The notes under the pieces: model-generated
Seen by the model: only the letters and a program-made list of their open reading frames with translations
Databases searched by the model: none
Told to the model about the DNA's origin: nothing
NCBI RefSeq assembly: GCF_001423425.1
Contig: NZ_LMNX01000003.1
Span: 715,044-779,043, forward strand
Length of the DNA stretch: 64,000 bases
Source of the DNA: Rhizobium sp. Leaf306
Lineage (GTDB): Bacteria > Pseudomonadota > Alphaproteobacteria > Rhizobiales > Rhizobiaceae
Direction: 5' to 3'
Program-made: the position numbers and the translations under genes
Shown: positions 34,905 to 43,790 of the stretch, one piece after another
Position numbering within the stretch: position 1 is the first letter of the stretch
How the letters are laid out: the number at the start of each line of letters is the position of its first letter

Positions 34905-36602
34905 GTGAACGACTACGAAATGCTGCGGGTGATTGAGTTCCTAGACAAGACCCGGCGGCCCTTCGGCGACGTGATCGGCGGATTCGACGAAGACCCCGGC
35001 TGGAAAATCGTGGTCTTTCTCATCAAGGCCCATATCCACAGCCAGACTGTCGCCATCTCAACGCTCGGCCAGGAATCCGGCCTGCCCTACGCAACTTCCA
35101 TGCGGCTGATCAATCGCATGGTGGACAGTGGCTACATTTTGAAAGTCCCCAAAGGGCCCGGCGCCAAGACCTTTTCCCTGCAACCGAGCGAAAAGCTCCT
35201 GCAGTCCTTCCAGGCTTATGCCGGAAAGACGAAGTCCCTGCTTGCCCAGACGCTCGGCCTGCGCGGCGGCGAGCAGGAGGAAGACTATTACTTTGGCGGG
35301 ACCCCGTTGGGCTCGCAGATCATCCCGCCCATGCGACTGGTGCAGAAGCGGGTCGAGTCGCATATCGAACTGCGCTTCCTCCTCAACGACGACAACTACT
35401 TTTCGTCCATGCGCAACATGTGGGCCGACTTCCGCAACAACCTCGCATCGAAGAAGAACTTCGACCTTCTGCCACTGCCAGATCTCTATCGCCGCATCCT
35501 GGACAATCGCAACAAACCGGTCTCTGACTACGATGTTCTCGCCATCAACATGCCCTGGCTTGGCGAGTTTGCCGAAAAGGACATCATCCGCCCCTTCGAT
35601 GCCCTCATTCAGAAAACCGGTATCAACCCGCTCGACTTCCATCCTTCCATCTGGTCGACGGCCCGTTGGGATGGCCAGGACTATGGCGTTCCGGGCTACT
35701 GCACGATCGAGATCCTCGCCGCCCGGCGGGACCTGTTTGCCGATGCCGGGCTGGATTTCCCGCGAAAGTTCGAGGACGTGCTTGCCGCAGGCCGGCATTT
35801 CCACGCCCCGCAGCACGGCATGTATGGCGCAGTCTGGGACGGTGCCCGCGGCATGCCGATCGCGTCGAGCTTCATGTTCTTTGTCGGCGCTTGCGGCCAG
35901 CCGACCATTTCACTGCGCAAGTCCCGGGCGGGCTTTACGCTGGAGGGTGTGAACCTCGAAGAACTGCACTGTACCATCCAGTCGGATGCCGCCCTCTCCG
36001 CGCTGGACTTCATGCGCCGCCTGATCGAGATCTCGCCGCCGGGCATTCTCAACATGGCGTGGGACAAGACGCTTGACGTGTTCATGAAGGGAAAGGCCAG
36101 TCTCGGCTATTTCTGGACGATGCGCGCGGCAAGGTTCGAGTACGACGTTCAGTCCGTGGTCAAGCGGCGGGTCGAGTACCTGCCACAGCCCTCCGGGCCT
36201 GGCGGCACCCGCGCCTCGCCGATCGGCGGTTTCCTTTTCTGCATTCCGTCCAATCTGCCCGAAGCCCGGGTGGAACTCGCCGCCGACGCAATCGCCTGGA
36301 TGGCGTCGCGCGAGGCCATGAAGGCCCATGTCAAGAACGGCTTTCCGATCGCGCCACGTTTCTCAGTCAGTGCGGATCCGGAGGCGGCTGCGAGTTCGCC
36401 GATCGTGCGTTTTGTCGATCAGCTCGCGAAGAAGAACCTGCTGCACACCTGGCAGCGACCCAATATTCCGCAATATTCAGCGATTGAAAGGATCCTTGGC
36501 GAGGAAGTGCATGACGCATTGTCGGGGGCAAAGTCAGACAGGACAGCATTGGCGGATGCGGCCGATCGGATCAACCGGGAGCTTAAAACCTCAGGGAAAT
36601 GA
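34905..36602 (+). CDS. Winged-helix transcription regulator fused to a cytoplasmic solute-binding-protein domain
   Basis: The 565-residue protein has no signal peptide. Residues about 20-95 ('IVVFLIKAHIHSQTVAISTL...GLPYATSMRLINRMVDSGYI') read as a MarR-like winged helix, with 'GLPYATSMRLINRMVDSGYI' as recognition helix and wing. From about residue 130 to the end it resembles an extracellular sugar-binding protein of the SBP type 1 group ('ELRFLLNDDNYFSSMRNMWA', 'YDVLAINMPWLGEFAEKDII', 'GVPGYCTIEILAARRDLFAD', 'NGFPIAPRF'). Using a binding-protein fold as an inducer sensor has a precedent in E. coli SgrR, but SgrR uses a peptide-binding-type domain. A GTG start follows GGGGGG. It probably senses the imported compound or an intermediate and controls the divergent catabolic operon. 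Confidence 0.8.
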   Translation: MNDYEMLRVIEFLDKTRRPFGDVIGGFDEDPGWKIVVFLIKAHIHSQTVAISTLGQESGLPYATSMRLINRMVDSGYILKVPKGPGAKTFSLQPSEKLLQSFQAYAGKTKSLLAQTLGLRGGEQEEDYYFGGTPLGSQIIPPMRLVQKRVESHIELRFLLNDDNYFSSMRNMWADFRNNLASKKNFDLLPLPDLYRRILDNRNKPVSDYDVLAINMPWLGEFAEKDIIRPFDALIQKTGINPLDFHPSIWSTARWDGQDYGVPGYCTIEILAARRDLFADAGLDFPRKFEDVLAAGRHFHAPQHGMYGAVWDGARGMPIASSFMFFVGACGQPTISLRKSRAGFTLEGVNLEELHCTIQSDAALSALDFMRRLIEISPPGILNMAWDKTLDVFMKGKASLGYFWTMRAARFEYDVQSVVKRRVEYLPQPSGPGGTRASPIGGFLFCIPSNLPEARVELAADAIAWMASREAMKAHVKNGFPIAPRFSVSADPEAAASSPIVRFVDQLAKKNLLHTWQRPNIPQYSAIERILGEEVHDALSGAKSDRTALADAADRINRELKTSGK

Positions 36603-36736
36603 CGCACCGGGCCTGCGAGCTAGAAAAGGACGGAAGCCGTCTTGAGACGGCCACCGGCAGTGTGCCATCGAGATACCTGCGGCTTCGCCAACCTATCGAG
36701 TTGATGACGCTTGAGAGCGCAGTTTCTGCCACCCGT

Positions 36737-37165
36737 TCAAAAGGCGTAGCGGAAAAGCATGAAGCCATAGGCAAGCGCGACAAGCGCAGTGATCCGGATC
36801 CGCAGTTTCCAATACCACTGCCGTGAAGGATCCGTAGAAAGGGTCCTGTGGTCGGCGATCAGCAGAAGGGCAAACAGCAACACCTGTACCAGCAGGGCTA
36901 TCGGCAAAGGACTGGCAACCAGTGTCGCAAAGGCAATGAGAGCCAGCACGTTACTGGCGACAATGATCACCAGGTCGCCCCTGCCGGTTTGAGCGCTTCC
37001 CCAGAGGGCTCCGGCCATAAAGGATGCGATGACTGCCCCGTAGGACAGGAATGCGGGTGCCGTTTCAAAACCGAGAACGGTCGAGGGGGCAATTGCCAGC
37101 AGCCAGAACGGCAGGGCCCCGCAATAGGTCAGAAGCGTGGAGATGGTCCGCGGGGTCATTGTCAT
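36737..37165 (-). CDS. DUF3429 family membrane protein
   Basis: The 142-residue protein has four predicted membrane helices, for instance 'LLTYCGALPFWLLAIAPSTV' and 'VLLFALLLIADH', and matches the layout of DUF3429 proteins, whose role is unknown. AAGG stands about 8 bases before the ATG, and the ATG overlaps the stop of the FAD oxidoreductase gene as ATGA, so the two are coupled. Family members are often found near photolyase or FAD amine-oxidase genes. Confidence 0.8.
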   Translation of the reverse strand: MTMTPRTISTLLTYCGALPFWLLAIAPSTVLGFETAPAFLSYGAVIASFMAGALWGSAQTGRGDLVIIVASNVLALIAFATLVASPLPIALLVQVLLFALLLIADHRTLSTDPSRQWYWKLRIRITALVALAYGFMLFRYAF

Positions 37166-38157
37166 GGCGCTACCTTTACGATCTGTTTGAGCGCATCGCC
37201 AAGGGCCGCGGCGCTGAGGAACGCTGCCTCGACCCGCCCTGCGATGCACCAGTCTCCGCAAGCCGCCAATTGGGACACATCATCGAGAAGGAAAGCCTGT
37301 CCGGCCGGCCGATCGACATTGGCATAGCGCCAACGATGGATGGTTGCAGCCTCAGCCTCACTCGGGGAGATCGGAATATAGCGCTGGAGCGCCTCCAGCA
37401 TCGTCCGACGAACATCTTCCAGTGGCTCCTCCAAATGATCGTCGGACCACTTGGCCGTCGCGTTGACCACTAGACAGGGGTCGTCAGGCCGTTCCGGCTT
37501 GGAATTGTTGCGGGAGATCCAGCCGATGACCGGATCATCGACACGGGCGGCAGCAAAGGGAAGCTTTGCATCCTCGGTCTGGCGAATCATCAGCGTGAAG
37601 CAGGCATTCATCCGGGTTTTTGCCAGCGCCCCGTGATGCGTAAACTCGTCAGGAAGAAGCAATGCCGACTGCGGGGCTGGCGCCGCTAAAACCAGCCAGT
37701 CGAACGGGCCCTCGCGGCGATCGCCGATTTTCAAGAACCACTTACCCGCCGTGCCGCTGATCGCCTCCACAGGCGCGTCGGTCTGGATATCAAGGCCTGC
37801 CGCCATCGCTTTCGCAAGCGCGTTCATCGAAGGGCTCCCGACATAACGCGTGGTGTCGCCCCCCGACAAAGCCGCGAGATTGCCGTCGGGCAGCGTTGCA
37901 AGCGCACCGGTCCAGGGCTCAACCACTCTGTCGGCCTGCGCCGTCTCCAGCGCTGCACGGAAACGTCCGTCCCTGATGGTGAAATACTGCGCTCCATGAT
38001 CAAAAGTCACGGCATCGGTTCGCCGTGTCGCCATCCGTCCGCCGACGCCTCTGCTTTTCTCGAAAATCCTGACATCGGCACAGTCGGCCATGGCTCTGGC
38101 CAGAGTCAGGCCGGCGATCCCTGCACCGACAATGCCCAGTCGTATTCGTCTTGCCAT
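37162..38157 (-). CDS. FAD-dependent amine-oxidase/renalase-like oxidoreductase
   Basis: The 331-residue protein opens with 'RLGIVGAGIAGLTLARAMAD' (FAD-binding G-x-G-x-x-G, residues 5-24) followed by 'EKSRGVGGRMATRR', typical of renalase-like and amine-oxidase flavoproteins. The C-terminal part has 'CGDWCIAGRVEAAFLSAAAL', the usual closing FAD motif. The substrate is unknown. The start has GGAG 10 bases upstream; the frame continues 69 codons further into sequence without coding character. It forms a two-gene operon with the DUF3429 gene. Confidence 0.85.
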   Translation of the reverse strand: MARRIRLGIVGAGIAGLTLARAMADCADVRIFEKSRGVGGRMATRRTDAVTFDHGAQYFTIRDGRFRAALETAQADRVVEPWTGALATLPDGNLAALSGGDTTRYVGSPSMNALAKAMAAGLDIQTDAPVEAISGTAGKWFLKIGDRREGPFDWLVLAAPAPQSALLLPDEFTHHGALAKTRMNACFTLMIRQTEDAKLPFAAARVDDPVIGWISRNNSKPERPDDPCLVVNATAKWSDDHLEEPLEDVRRTMLEALQRYIPISPSEAEAATIHRWRYANVDRPAGQAFLLDDVSQLAACGDWCIAGRVEAAFLSAAALGDALKQIVKVAP

Positions 38158-38441
38158 GTCTGTCGATCTCCGGCGGTGGCTGAGGGCATCAATGCCCCAT
38201 AGGTTCCGCCGCCGCAAGCCGATCAGGCTGCGTCTCTGGTTTCCATCTTGGATGCGGCCTTGGTTGAATACTTGGGCGCTTGTGGGCGCAAGGTGCCCTG
38301 TATCGGGGATAGAGAGCGCCGATCCAGCAGGTAGGCTGTGATGTAACCTATGCTTGCGGAACATCTGTGCAGATGGGATGGTTTGGCATTCTTCGCACTC
38401 GAGGTATTAGCCATGCTCATCAACACTACAAAGCACACGTC

Positions 38442-38789
38442 ATGATGGAGCAAGTCACCGTCTGGTTTGACAGCGGCTGCCCGCTTTGCCGGCGCGAGAT
38501 CGCGATCATCCGGAGGCTGGCCCGGCGCAATGCAATCCGCTTCATCGACGCCTGCGATCCCAAGGCATCGTGTCCTGTCGATCGTGTGGAGATCCTGTCG
38601 CGGTTTCATGCCGAAGAAGGAGGCAAGCTTTTGTCGGGGGCGGCAGCCTTTGCCGCAATGTGGCGGGCGATACCCCTTTTGCGCCCGCTCGGTCTCATCG
38701 CAGGCTGGCCTCCCGTCACGCCATTCTTCGAGATGGCCTACCTGGGTTTCCTGCGACTGAGGCCGTCTCTGCAGAAGTTTTTCCGGTAA
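38442..38789 (+). CDS. DCC-family thiol-disulfide oxidoreductase-like protein (DUF393)
   Basis: The 115-residue protein has 'VWFDSGCPLCRREIAIIRRL' near the N-terminus. The D-x-x-C-P-x-C motif defines the DCC (DUF393) family, thought to be thioredoxin-like. The rest, 'SGAAAFAAMWRAIPLLRPLG', also fits the family. Two adjacent ATGs are possible (38442 or 38445), and neither has a good ribosome site; the frame is open further upstream to 38367. It is divergent from the FAD oxidoreductase gene, and such proteins are often its genomic neighbours. Confidence 0.82.
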   Translation: MMEQVTVWFDSGCPLCRREIAIIRRLARRNAIRFIDACDPKASCPVDRVEILSRFHAEEGGKLLSGAAAFAAMWRAIPLLRPLGLIAGWPPVTPFFEMAYLGFLRLRPSLQKFFR

Positions 38790-38864
38790 TGGATACCGTG
38801 GTCGGCGCTGTCTGAACGCGGCTTGCTGCCGACCGTCTCGAAATTTGCCGATTAGAGCGAGGGA

Positions 38865-38899
38865 AGCCAGGCACGCCTTCATCAAGAGCGTGCCTGGCT
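38865..38899. terminator. Hairpin between converging DCC and gluconate permease genes
   Basis: A perfect 12-bp inverted repeat (AGCCAGGCACGC and its partner at 38888-38899) with an 11-base loop lies 14 bases beyond the permease stop. There is no long T-tract on either side. It probably ends transcription of the minus-strand permease and perhaps both genes. Confidence 0.6.
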
Positions 38900-38913
38900 A
38901 TGAAACCGGGTTG

Positions 38914-40296
38914 TTAGGCCAGCCAGAAGATGATCCCGGAGAGCGCAAAGCCAACGAGGCCCACCAACGTCTGCATCGCGGTCCAGGTCTTGAACGTGGT
39001 CTTGATGTCCATGTTGAAGAAGCGACCGACCAGCCAAAAGCCGGAATCATTGACATGCGACAGCATGACAGAACCCGATGCGACGGCGATGACGATCGCT
39101 GACAGCTGAATACCTTGATAACCGGCAGCCTGTACCGCAGGCTGCACAAGGCCAGCAGCCGTGATGAGTGCAACCGTCGCGGAGCCCTGTGCAACGCGCA
39201 GCGCGGTCGAGATCAGGAAGCCTGCCACCAGTATGGGCATACCGATATCGGCAAGCACATCCGACAAAGCATTTCCGATCCCCGAAGCACGCAGAACGCC
39301 GCCAAACATGCCGCCCGCGCCGGTGATCAGGATAACAGAGCAGACAGGTCCAAGAGCAGAGTCAACGATGCGCTCCACCTTGATGGGATCGCGACCGCGC
39401 ATTGGCCCAAGAACGTAGCCGGCGACGAGAACCGAAATCAGAAGTGCGATTGGAGTAGAGCCTACGGTGCGGGCAAGCTGGAACCAGCTGGCATCCTTGC
39501 TGACCCATTCCTGTGCGCGCGCGAAATCGAGGCCGGTATTCATGAAGATGAGAACGAGCGGCAAAAGAAGAAGTGCAACGACGAGGCCAGGGCTCGGCAG
39601 GGAGATTCTCTCGTCGTCGGAGGATTGCTCATCAGTGACGTTGTCGGGCACCGGCAGGTAGATGCGTTTGCCGATCCAGCTTCCGAAAAAATGGCCCGCA
39701 ACGACCCAGGTCGGGATGGCGACCAACAGACCGACGATGATCAGAAGTCCGACGTCGGCGCCCAGCAGTTCGGCTGCGGCGACAGGCCCGGGATGCGGCG
39801 GCACGAAAACGTGCATGCACGAGAAGGCGGTCGCGACCGGGATGCCGTAGAGAAGAAGGCTTCCGCCAAGGCGACGCCCTACCGTGAACATCACCGGAAG
39901 CATGACGACGAGGCCTGCATCGAAGAAGATCGGGAAGCCGAAGAACAGCGACGCGATGCCCAACGCCAGCGGTGCACGTTTTTCGCCAAATCGGCGGACG
40001 AGGTCATCCGCAAGAGCCTGCGCACCACCCGATACTTCCAGCAAGCGACCCAGCATGGCGCCAAGGCCGACAAGCAAAGCAACGCCCCCGAGGGTCGAGC
40101 CAAATGCGGACGTGAGGGTGGTGAGGATATTCCCCGCCGGAATTCCCGTCACGAGCGCGGTCAGGAAACTGACGAGAATGAGCGAGACAAAAGCGTGGAT
40201 GCGAAACTGGATGATAAGTACCAGCAGCAGCGCAACGGCGCCAGCCGCAATGGATATGAGCGTACCCGCTCCCAGGGTCTGTTCGAACTCCGGCAA
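38914..40296 (-). CDS. GntP-family gluconate:H+ symporter
   Basis: The 460-residue protein has 12-14 predicted helices and GntP landmarks such as 'GFPIFFDAGLVVMLPVMFTV' and 'HVFVPPHPGPVAAAELLGAD', with 'VAQGSATVALITAAGLV' and 'SGFWLVGRFFNMD' later. It takes up gluconate or a related sugar acid with protons. A TTG start was chosen because AGGAG stands 8 bases upstream; no ATG or GTG is suitably placed. It stands alone, but a gluconate-dehydrogenase-type complex is encoded at 4.2-8 kb, so both could serve sugar-acid use. Confidence 0.93.
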   Translation of the reverse strand: MPEFEQTLGAGTLISIAAGAVALLLVLIIQFRIHAFVSLILVSFLTALVTGIPAGNILTTLTSAFGSTLGGVALLVGLGAMLGRLLEVSGGAQALADDLVRRFGEKRAPLALGIASLFFGFPIFFDAGLVVMLPVMFTVGRRLGGSLLLYGIPVATAFSCMHVFVPPHPGPVAAAELLGADVGLLIIVGLLVAIPTWVVAGHFFGSWIGKRIYLPVPDNVTDEQSSDDERISLPSPGLVVALLLLPLVLIFMNTGLDFARAQEWVSKDASWFQLARTVGSTPIALLISVLVAGYVLGPMRGRDPIKVERIVDSALGPVCSVILITGAGGMFGGVLRASGIGNALSDVLADIGMPILVAGFLISTALRVAQGSATVALITAAGLVQPAVQAAGYQGIQLSAIVIAVASGSVMLSHVNDSGFWLVGRFFNMDIKTTFKTWTAMQTLVGLVGFALSGIIFWLA

Positions 40297-40493
40297 AATT
40301 ATACTCCTACAGGGCTTAGCGGTTGTGTCTGCGCGATGTACGGAGGTATCGCCCAGAATGCAAACTCAACCTCAATCGACGTGCACGACCACGTTAGGGC
40401 CGCTGCTCAGCGCGGCTTGCAGGAATTGCCTGCGAAGGCTCTATTCAACTTGAAATCGGACGTTCAACCAGAACGGCTGGTCATCACGCAGTG

Positions 40494-41417
40494 TCAGTCG
40501 CGTCGCGCATTTGCCTGCATCCTGCGGCGAAACGCGGATGGCCGGTCGGCGAAGCGGTCGGTGAAAGCTTCGTAGAAGCGCGAGACCGAGCCGAAGCCGG
40601 ATTCGAAGGCGACATTCGTGATCGACATGTCTGTCGAGATCAAAAGCGAACGAGCCGTGTCCAGCCGGTGGCGGGCAATCGCCTGGTTCATCGTCTGGCC
40701 GACCGCCCGCTTGAACAGGCTCATGGCATAATTTGGATGAAGTCCCACATCCCGCGCCACGTGATCGACGGAAATATCGCCGAGGGCGTGTTCGGCAATG
40801 AAGCGCAACATCTGCTCCACATGACCGGCGCGCCCGCTGTCACTGGATGAGAGGCCGGCAATGGCAGGGGCGTGTTCGCGCAGATCCCGCCAACCTTCCC
40901 GCTCGATCCTCAAAACCCGGGCCGTGAGCTCGGTTCGGACGATCTCTGCCAGTCCCTCGTCACCCTGCAAGAGTTCCTCGCGCCATCTGAGAAAGACGTC
41001 CTCATCGAAAGGCCTGATAACGGTCGCTTCGATGACCGCACCACGGAAGACGGCATCCCGGAACCGGCTGAGAGTGGCAAGACCAAGAAAAACGGACATG
41101 GGAACATAGAGACAGACAAACCGCGTACCTTTTTCGATCTCCGTCACCTGATGCGGTACCATGCCCCAGAAAAGGCAGAGACGACCCGCGCCGATCGTCA
41201 GTTCCCGCCCGTCGAACCAGTAGGTCATCTGGCCCTGGGTAAGAAAATTCAGTTCGATCTGACTGTGCATATGCGGGCCAGCCATCCGCTGCACGACAAG
41301 AGTTTCGCCCGCGCAGAACCGATGGTCGCCGAACACGACAAGCGGGTGCCGCGGATCGAGATCGGGATGTGCCGGAACCGATCCGTCCTTTAAAATGGTT
41401 GATGCGGCCTTATCCAT
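40494..41417 (-). CDS. AraC-family regulator with N-terminal cupin domain
   Basis: The 307-residue protein has a cupin sugar-sensing domain ('HMHSQIELNFLTQGQMTYWF' with the two histidines, residues about 45-70) and a C-terminal double helix-turn-helix (about 205-300: 'ISVDHVARDVGLHPNYAMSL', 'SITNVAFESGFGSVSRFYEA'). This is the layout of MelR/RhaS-like activators. It is divergent from the galactoside operon with 145 bases between start codons, so it probably activates that operon upon sensing a galactoside. The start MDKAAS was preferred over two upstream ATGs without ribosome sites. Confidence 0.9.
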   Translation of the reverse strand: MDKAASTILKDGSVPAHPDLDPRHPLVVFGDHRFCAGETLVVQRMAGPHMHSQIELNFLTQGQMTYWFDGRELTIGAGRLCLFWGMVPHQVTEIEKGTRFVCLYVPMSVFLGLATLSRFRDAVFRGAVIEATVIRPFDEDVFLRWREELLQGDEGLAEIVRTELTARVLRIEREGWRDLREHAPAIAGLSSSDSGRAGHVEQMLRFIAEHALGDISVDHVARDVGLHPNYAMSLFKRAVGQTMNQAIARHRLDTARSLLISTDMSITNVAFESGFGSVSRFYEAFTDRFADRPSAFRRRMQANARRD

Positions 41418-41562
41418 CTTAGGATCCCGGAAAACATTCCCTGAAATACAGTGGAACTCTACGGGTTTGTGGCGGAACATCAAGACGGGCTGGAGGAGCT
41501 CGATCGGTAAGGCTGAAATCTAGGACTTCATCCGGTTACCGATGGTCACAAGGGAGGAACAC
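41418..41562. promoter_or_regulatory. Divergent promoter region of the AraC regulator and galactoside operon
   Basis: This short shared region should contain both promoters and the AraC-type half-sites. I could not single out a convincing direct repeat by eye. The plus-strand gene has AAGGGAGGAAC immediately before its ATG. Confidence 0.4.
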
Positions 41563-42798
41563 ATGACCGTTCTAAGAAAGAGGCTGCTTGGCCTCGTATT
41601 GTCGACTTTTCTAATTGCGCCATCGGTTTTCGCGGGCGAAATCACAGTCAATTCAGACCATTCGGATCCCGTGCCGAAAAAGGCGATGGGCGATCTGATC
41701 GCCGCCTTCGAGAAGGCCAATCCCGACATCAAGGTCAAGTGGAACAATTTTGACCACGAAGGCTACAAGGCAGCGATCCGCAACTTCCTGACCGCCAACG
41801 CACCTGATGTCGTCGCCTGGTATGCCGGCAACCGCATGGAGCCCTTCGTCAAGGCGGGGCTGTTTGCCGATGTGAGCGATGTCTGGGCGGCCAATGGCTA
41901 CGATCAGCAGATGAAGGCTGCCGTACCGTCAATGACGATCGACGGCAAGAAGTGGGGCATGCCCTATACTTATTACCAGTGGGGCATCTACTACCGTAAG
42001 GACATCTTTGCCGAAAAGAGCATCACCCCGCCAAAGAACTGGGCCGACCTGATCGCCGCGAGCGCCAAGCTCAAGGCTGCCGGGATCACGCCCTTCACGA
42101 TCGGCACCAAGGCGCTCTGGCCGACCGGCGGCTGGTTCGACTATCTCAATCTTCGCGTCAACGGCTACCAGTTCCACATGGACCTGACGGCCGGCAAGGT
42201 TCCTTACACCGATCCCAAGGTAAAGGCCGTGTTCGAGAAATGGGCCGAGCTCGTCAAGCCCGGCTATTTCATCGAAAACCATGCGGCGATCGACTGGCAG
42301 GACGCAGTCCCGCAGCTCGTCCAGGGCAAGGCCGCCATGTATCTGATGGGCAATTTCGCCGTCGCCACGATGAAGGACGGCGGTCTGAAGGAAGAGCAGA
42401 TCGGCTTCCTTCCCTTCCCTGAAATCACCCCCGGCCTGCCGAGGGCCGAAGAAGCGCCGACGGATACGTTCCACATTCCGGCCAAGGCCAAGAACAAGGA
42501 AGACGCCAAGAAATTCCTCGCTTACGTCGGCTCGGCCCAGGCACAGTCAACGATGAATGCGACGCTTGGCCAGCTGCCCGTCAACAATCAGGCGGAAAAG
42601 CCTAAGGACGTCTTCCTCGAGGCGGGCTTCACGATGCTATCGGGCGCCCAGGGTCTTGCGCAGTTCTATGACCGCGATGCCAATGCCGAAATGGCAAAGG
42701 CCGGCATGGAAGGCTTCCAGGAGTTCATGGTCAAGCCGGACAAGATCGACGCCATCCTGGCGCGGCTCGAGAAGATCCGCACCCGCGTCTACAAGTAG
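41563..42798 (+). CDS. Sugar-binding protein of a CUT1 galactoside ABC importer (LacE-like)
   Basis: The 411-residue protein has a signal peptide (residues 1-24, 'LLGLVLSTFLIAPSVFAGE') and the SBP type 1 fold seen in maltose/lactose-binding proteins, with 'LIAAFEKANPDIKVKWNNFD' and 'GMPYTYYQWGIYYRKDIFAE'. A strong GGGAGGAAC precedes the ATG. Its position before two permeases, an ATPase and two galactosidases, together with the AraC gene, resembles the Agrobacterium lacE gene of the lactose operon. The ligand is probably an alpha- or beta-galactoside. Confidence 0.93.
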   Translation: MTVLRKRLLGLVLSTFLIAPSVFAGEITVNSDHSDPVPKKAMGDLIAAFEKANPDIKVKWNNFDHEGYKAAIRNFLTANAPDVVAWYAGNRMEPFVKAGLFADVSDVWAANGYDQQMKAAVPSMTIDGKKWGMPYTYYQWGIYYRKDIFAEKSITPPKNWADLIAASAKLKAAGITPFTIGTKALWPTGGWFDYLNLRVNGYQFHMDLTAGKVPYTDPKVKAVFEKWAELVKPGYFIENHAAIDWQDAVPQLVQGKAAMYLMGNFAVATMKDGGLKEEQIGFLPFPEITPGLPRAEEAPTDTFHIPAKAKNKEDAKKFLAYVGSAQAQSTMNATLGQLPVNNQAEKPKDVFLEAGFTMLSGAQGLAQFYDRDANAEMAKAGMEGFQEFMVKPDKIDAILARLEKIRTRVYK

Positions 42799-42815
42799 CG
42801 CTTCCTCCCAGGAAA

Positions 42816-42848
42816 CCGGGCGCAGCGACCGAAAGGTCCTGCGTCCGG
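42816..42848 (+). other. Stem-loop between the binding-protein and first permease genes
   Basis: Nested arms CCGG-CGCAG-GACC and GGTC-CTGCG-CCGG surround a GAAA loop, with two single-base interruptions. It sits 17 bases after the binding-protein stop. Such hairpins commonly keep the binding-protein level above that of the permeases. Confidence 0.7.
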
Positions 42849-42881
42849 CCGCAATCCGAAGAAATCTGCAGGGGTATCGTC

Positions 42882-43790
42882 GTGAGCTATTCCGCAACGC
42901 CGCCGTCGCGCCGCTCGAAGAACAACAGGGAATGGCTCACGCCATGGCTGTTTCTCGCCCCCGGCCTTTTCATGTTCATCGTCTATGTTCTTTTGCCGAT
43001 CTTCCAGTCGATCTGGATCAGCTTTCATGACTGGGACGGGCTTGGCGAAAAGGTCTGGATCGGGCTTGGCAACTACAGCGAACTTCTGGATGACGATTCC
43101 TTCTACGTTTCCCTCAAGAACAACGTCATCTGGCTGCTGCTCTATCTTCTGGCGATCCCTGCGGGCCTTGCCGTAGCACTTTTTCTCAACCAGTCGGTCA
43201 CCGGCATCCGGCTCTACAAATCGCTGTTCTTCTTTCCGTTTGTCATCAGCCAGGTCGTGGTCGGCCTGATCTTCACCTGGTTCTACGCGCCGGATTTCGG
43301 GCCGTTTTCGAAACTGCTGGAGTGGCTGACGGGCGAGCAGCTGGCGGTCCTGGCGGATGAGCGCTACGTCACCTACGGCATCATCATCGCCGGCCTGTGG
43401 CCACAGACGGCCTATTGCATGATCCTCTACCTGACAGGTCTCAACAACATCAATCCGGAACAGGTCGAGGCCGCGCGGATGGATGGTGCCAAGGGTTTCA
43501 AGCTCCTCTGGTACGTTGTCCTGCCGCAGCTTGCGCCGGCGACATTCATCGCCATGGTCGTCACCGTCATCGGTTCGCTGCGCTCCTTCGACCTCGTCTC
43601 GATCATGACCGCCGGTGGTCCCTACGGATCGAGCCAGGTTCTCTCCTACTTCATGTTCGAACAGGCATTGTCGGAATACGGTTTCCGCATGGGTTATGGC
43701 GCCGCGATCGCGGTCGTGCTGTTCCTGATCATGATGGTGTTCATCTCGCTCTTCATTGTGCGGATGCTGGTCCAGGAAAGGAACGCCTGA
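42882..43790 (+). CDS. CUT1 ABC permease (LacF-like, MalF family)
   Basis: The 302-residue protein has six predicted membrane helices and the EAA loop 'EQVEAARMDGAKGFKLLWYV' (about residues 192-211), which contacts the ATPase. A GTG start follows AGGGG with 7 bases between. The stop overlaps the start of the next permease by one base (TGATG). It forms the translocation channel with that permease. Confidence 0.92.
   Translation: MSYSATPPSRRSKNNREWLTPWLFLAPGLFMFIVYVLLPIFQSIWISFHDWDGLGEKVWIGLGNYSELLDDDSFYVSLKNNVIWLLLYLLAIPAGLAVALFLNQSVTGIRLYKSLFFFPFVISQVVVGLIFTWFYAPDFGPFSKLLEWLTGEQLAVLADERYVTYGIIIAGLWPQTAYCMILYLTGLNNINPEQVEAARMDGAKGFKLLWYVVLPQLAPATFIAMVVTVIGSLRSFDLVSIMTAGGPYGSSQVLSYFMFEQALSEYGFRMGYGAAIAVVLFLIMMVFISLFIVRMLVQERNA

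Noticed and set aside
39115..40575. Plus-strand frame (486 codons) opposite the GntP permease
   Set aside because: The minus strand encodes a complete GntP transporter; the plus product is Arg/Gln/Asp-rich without motifs.
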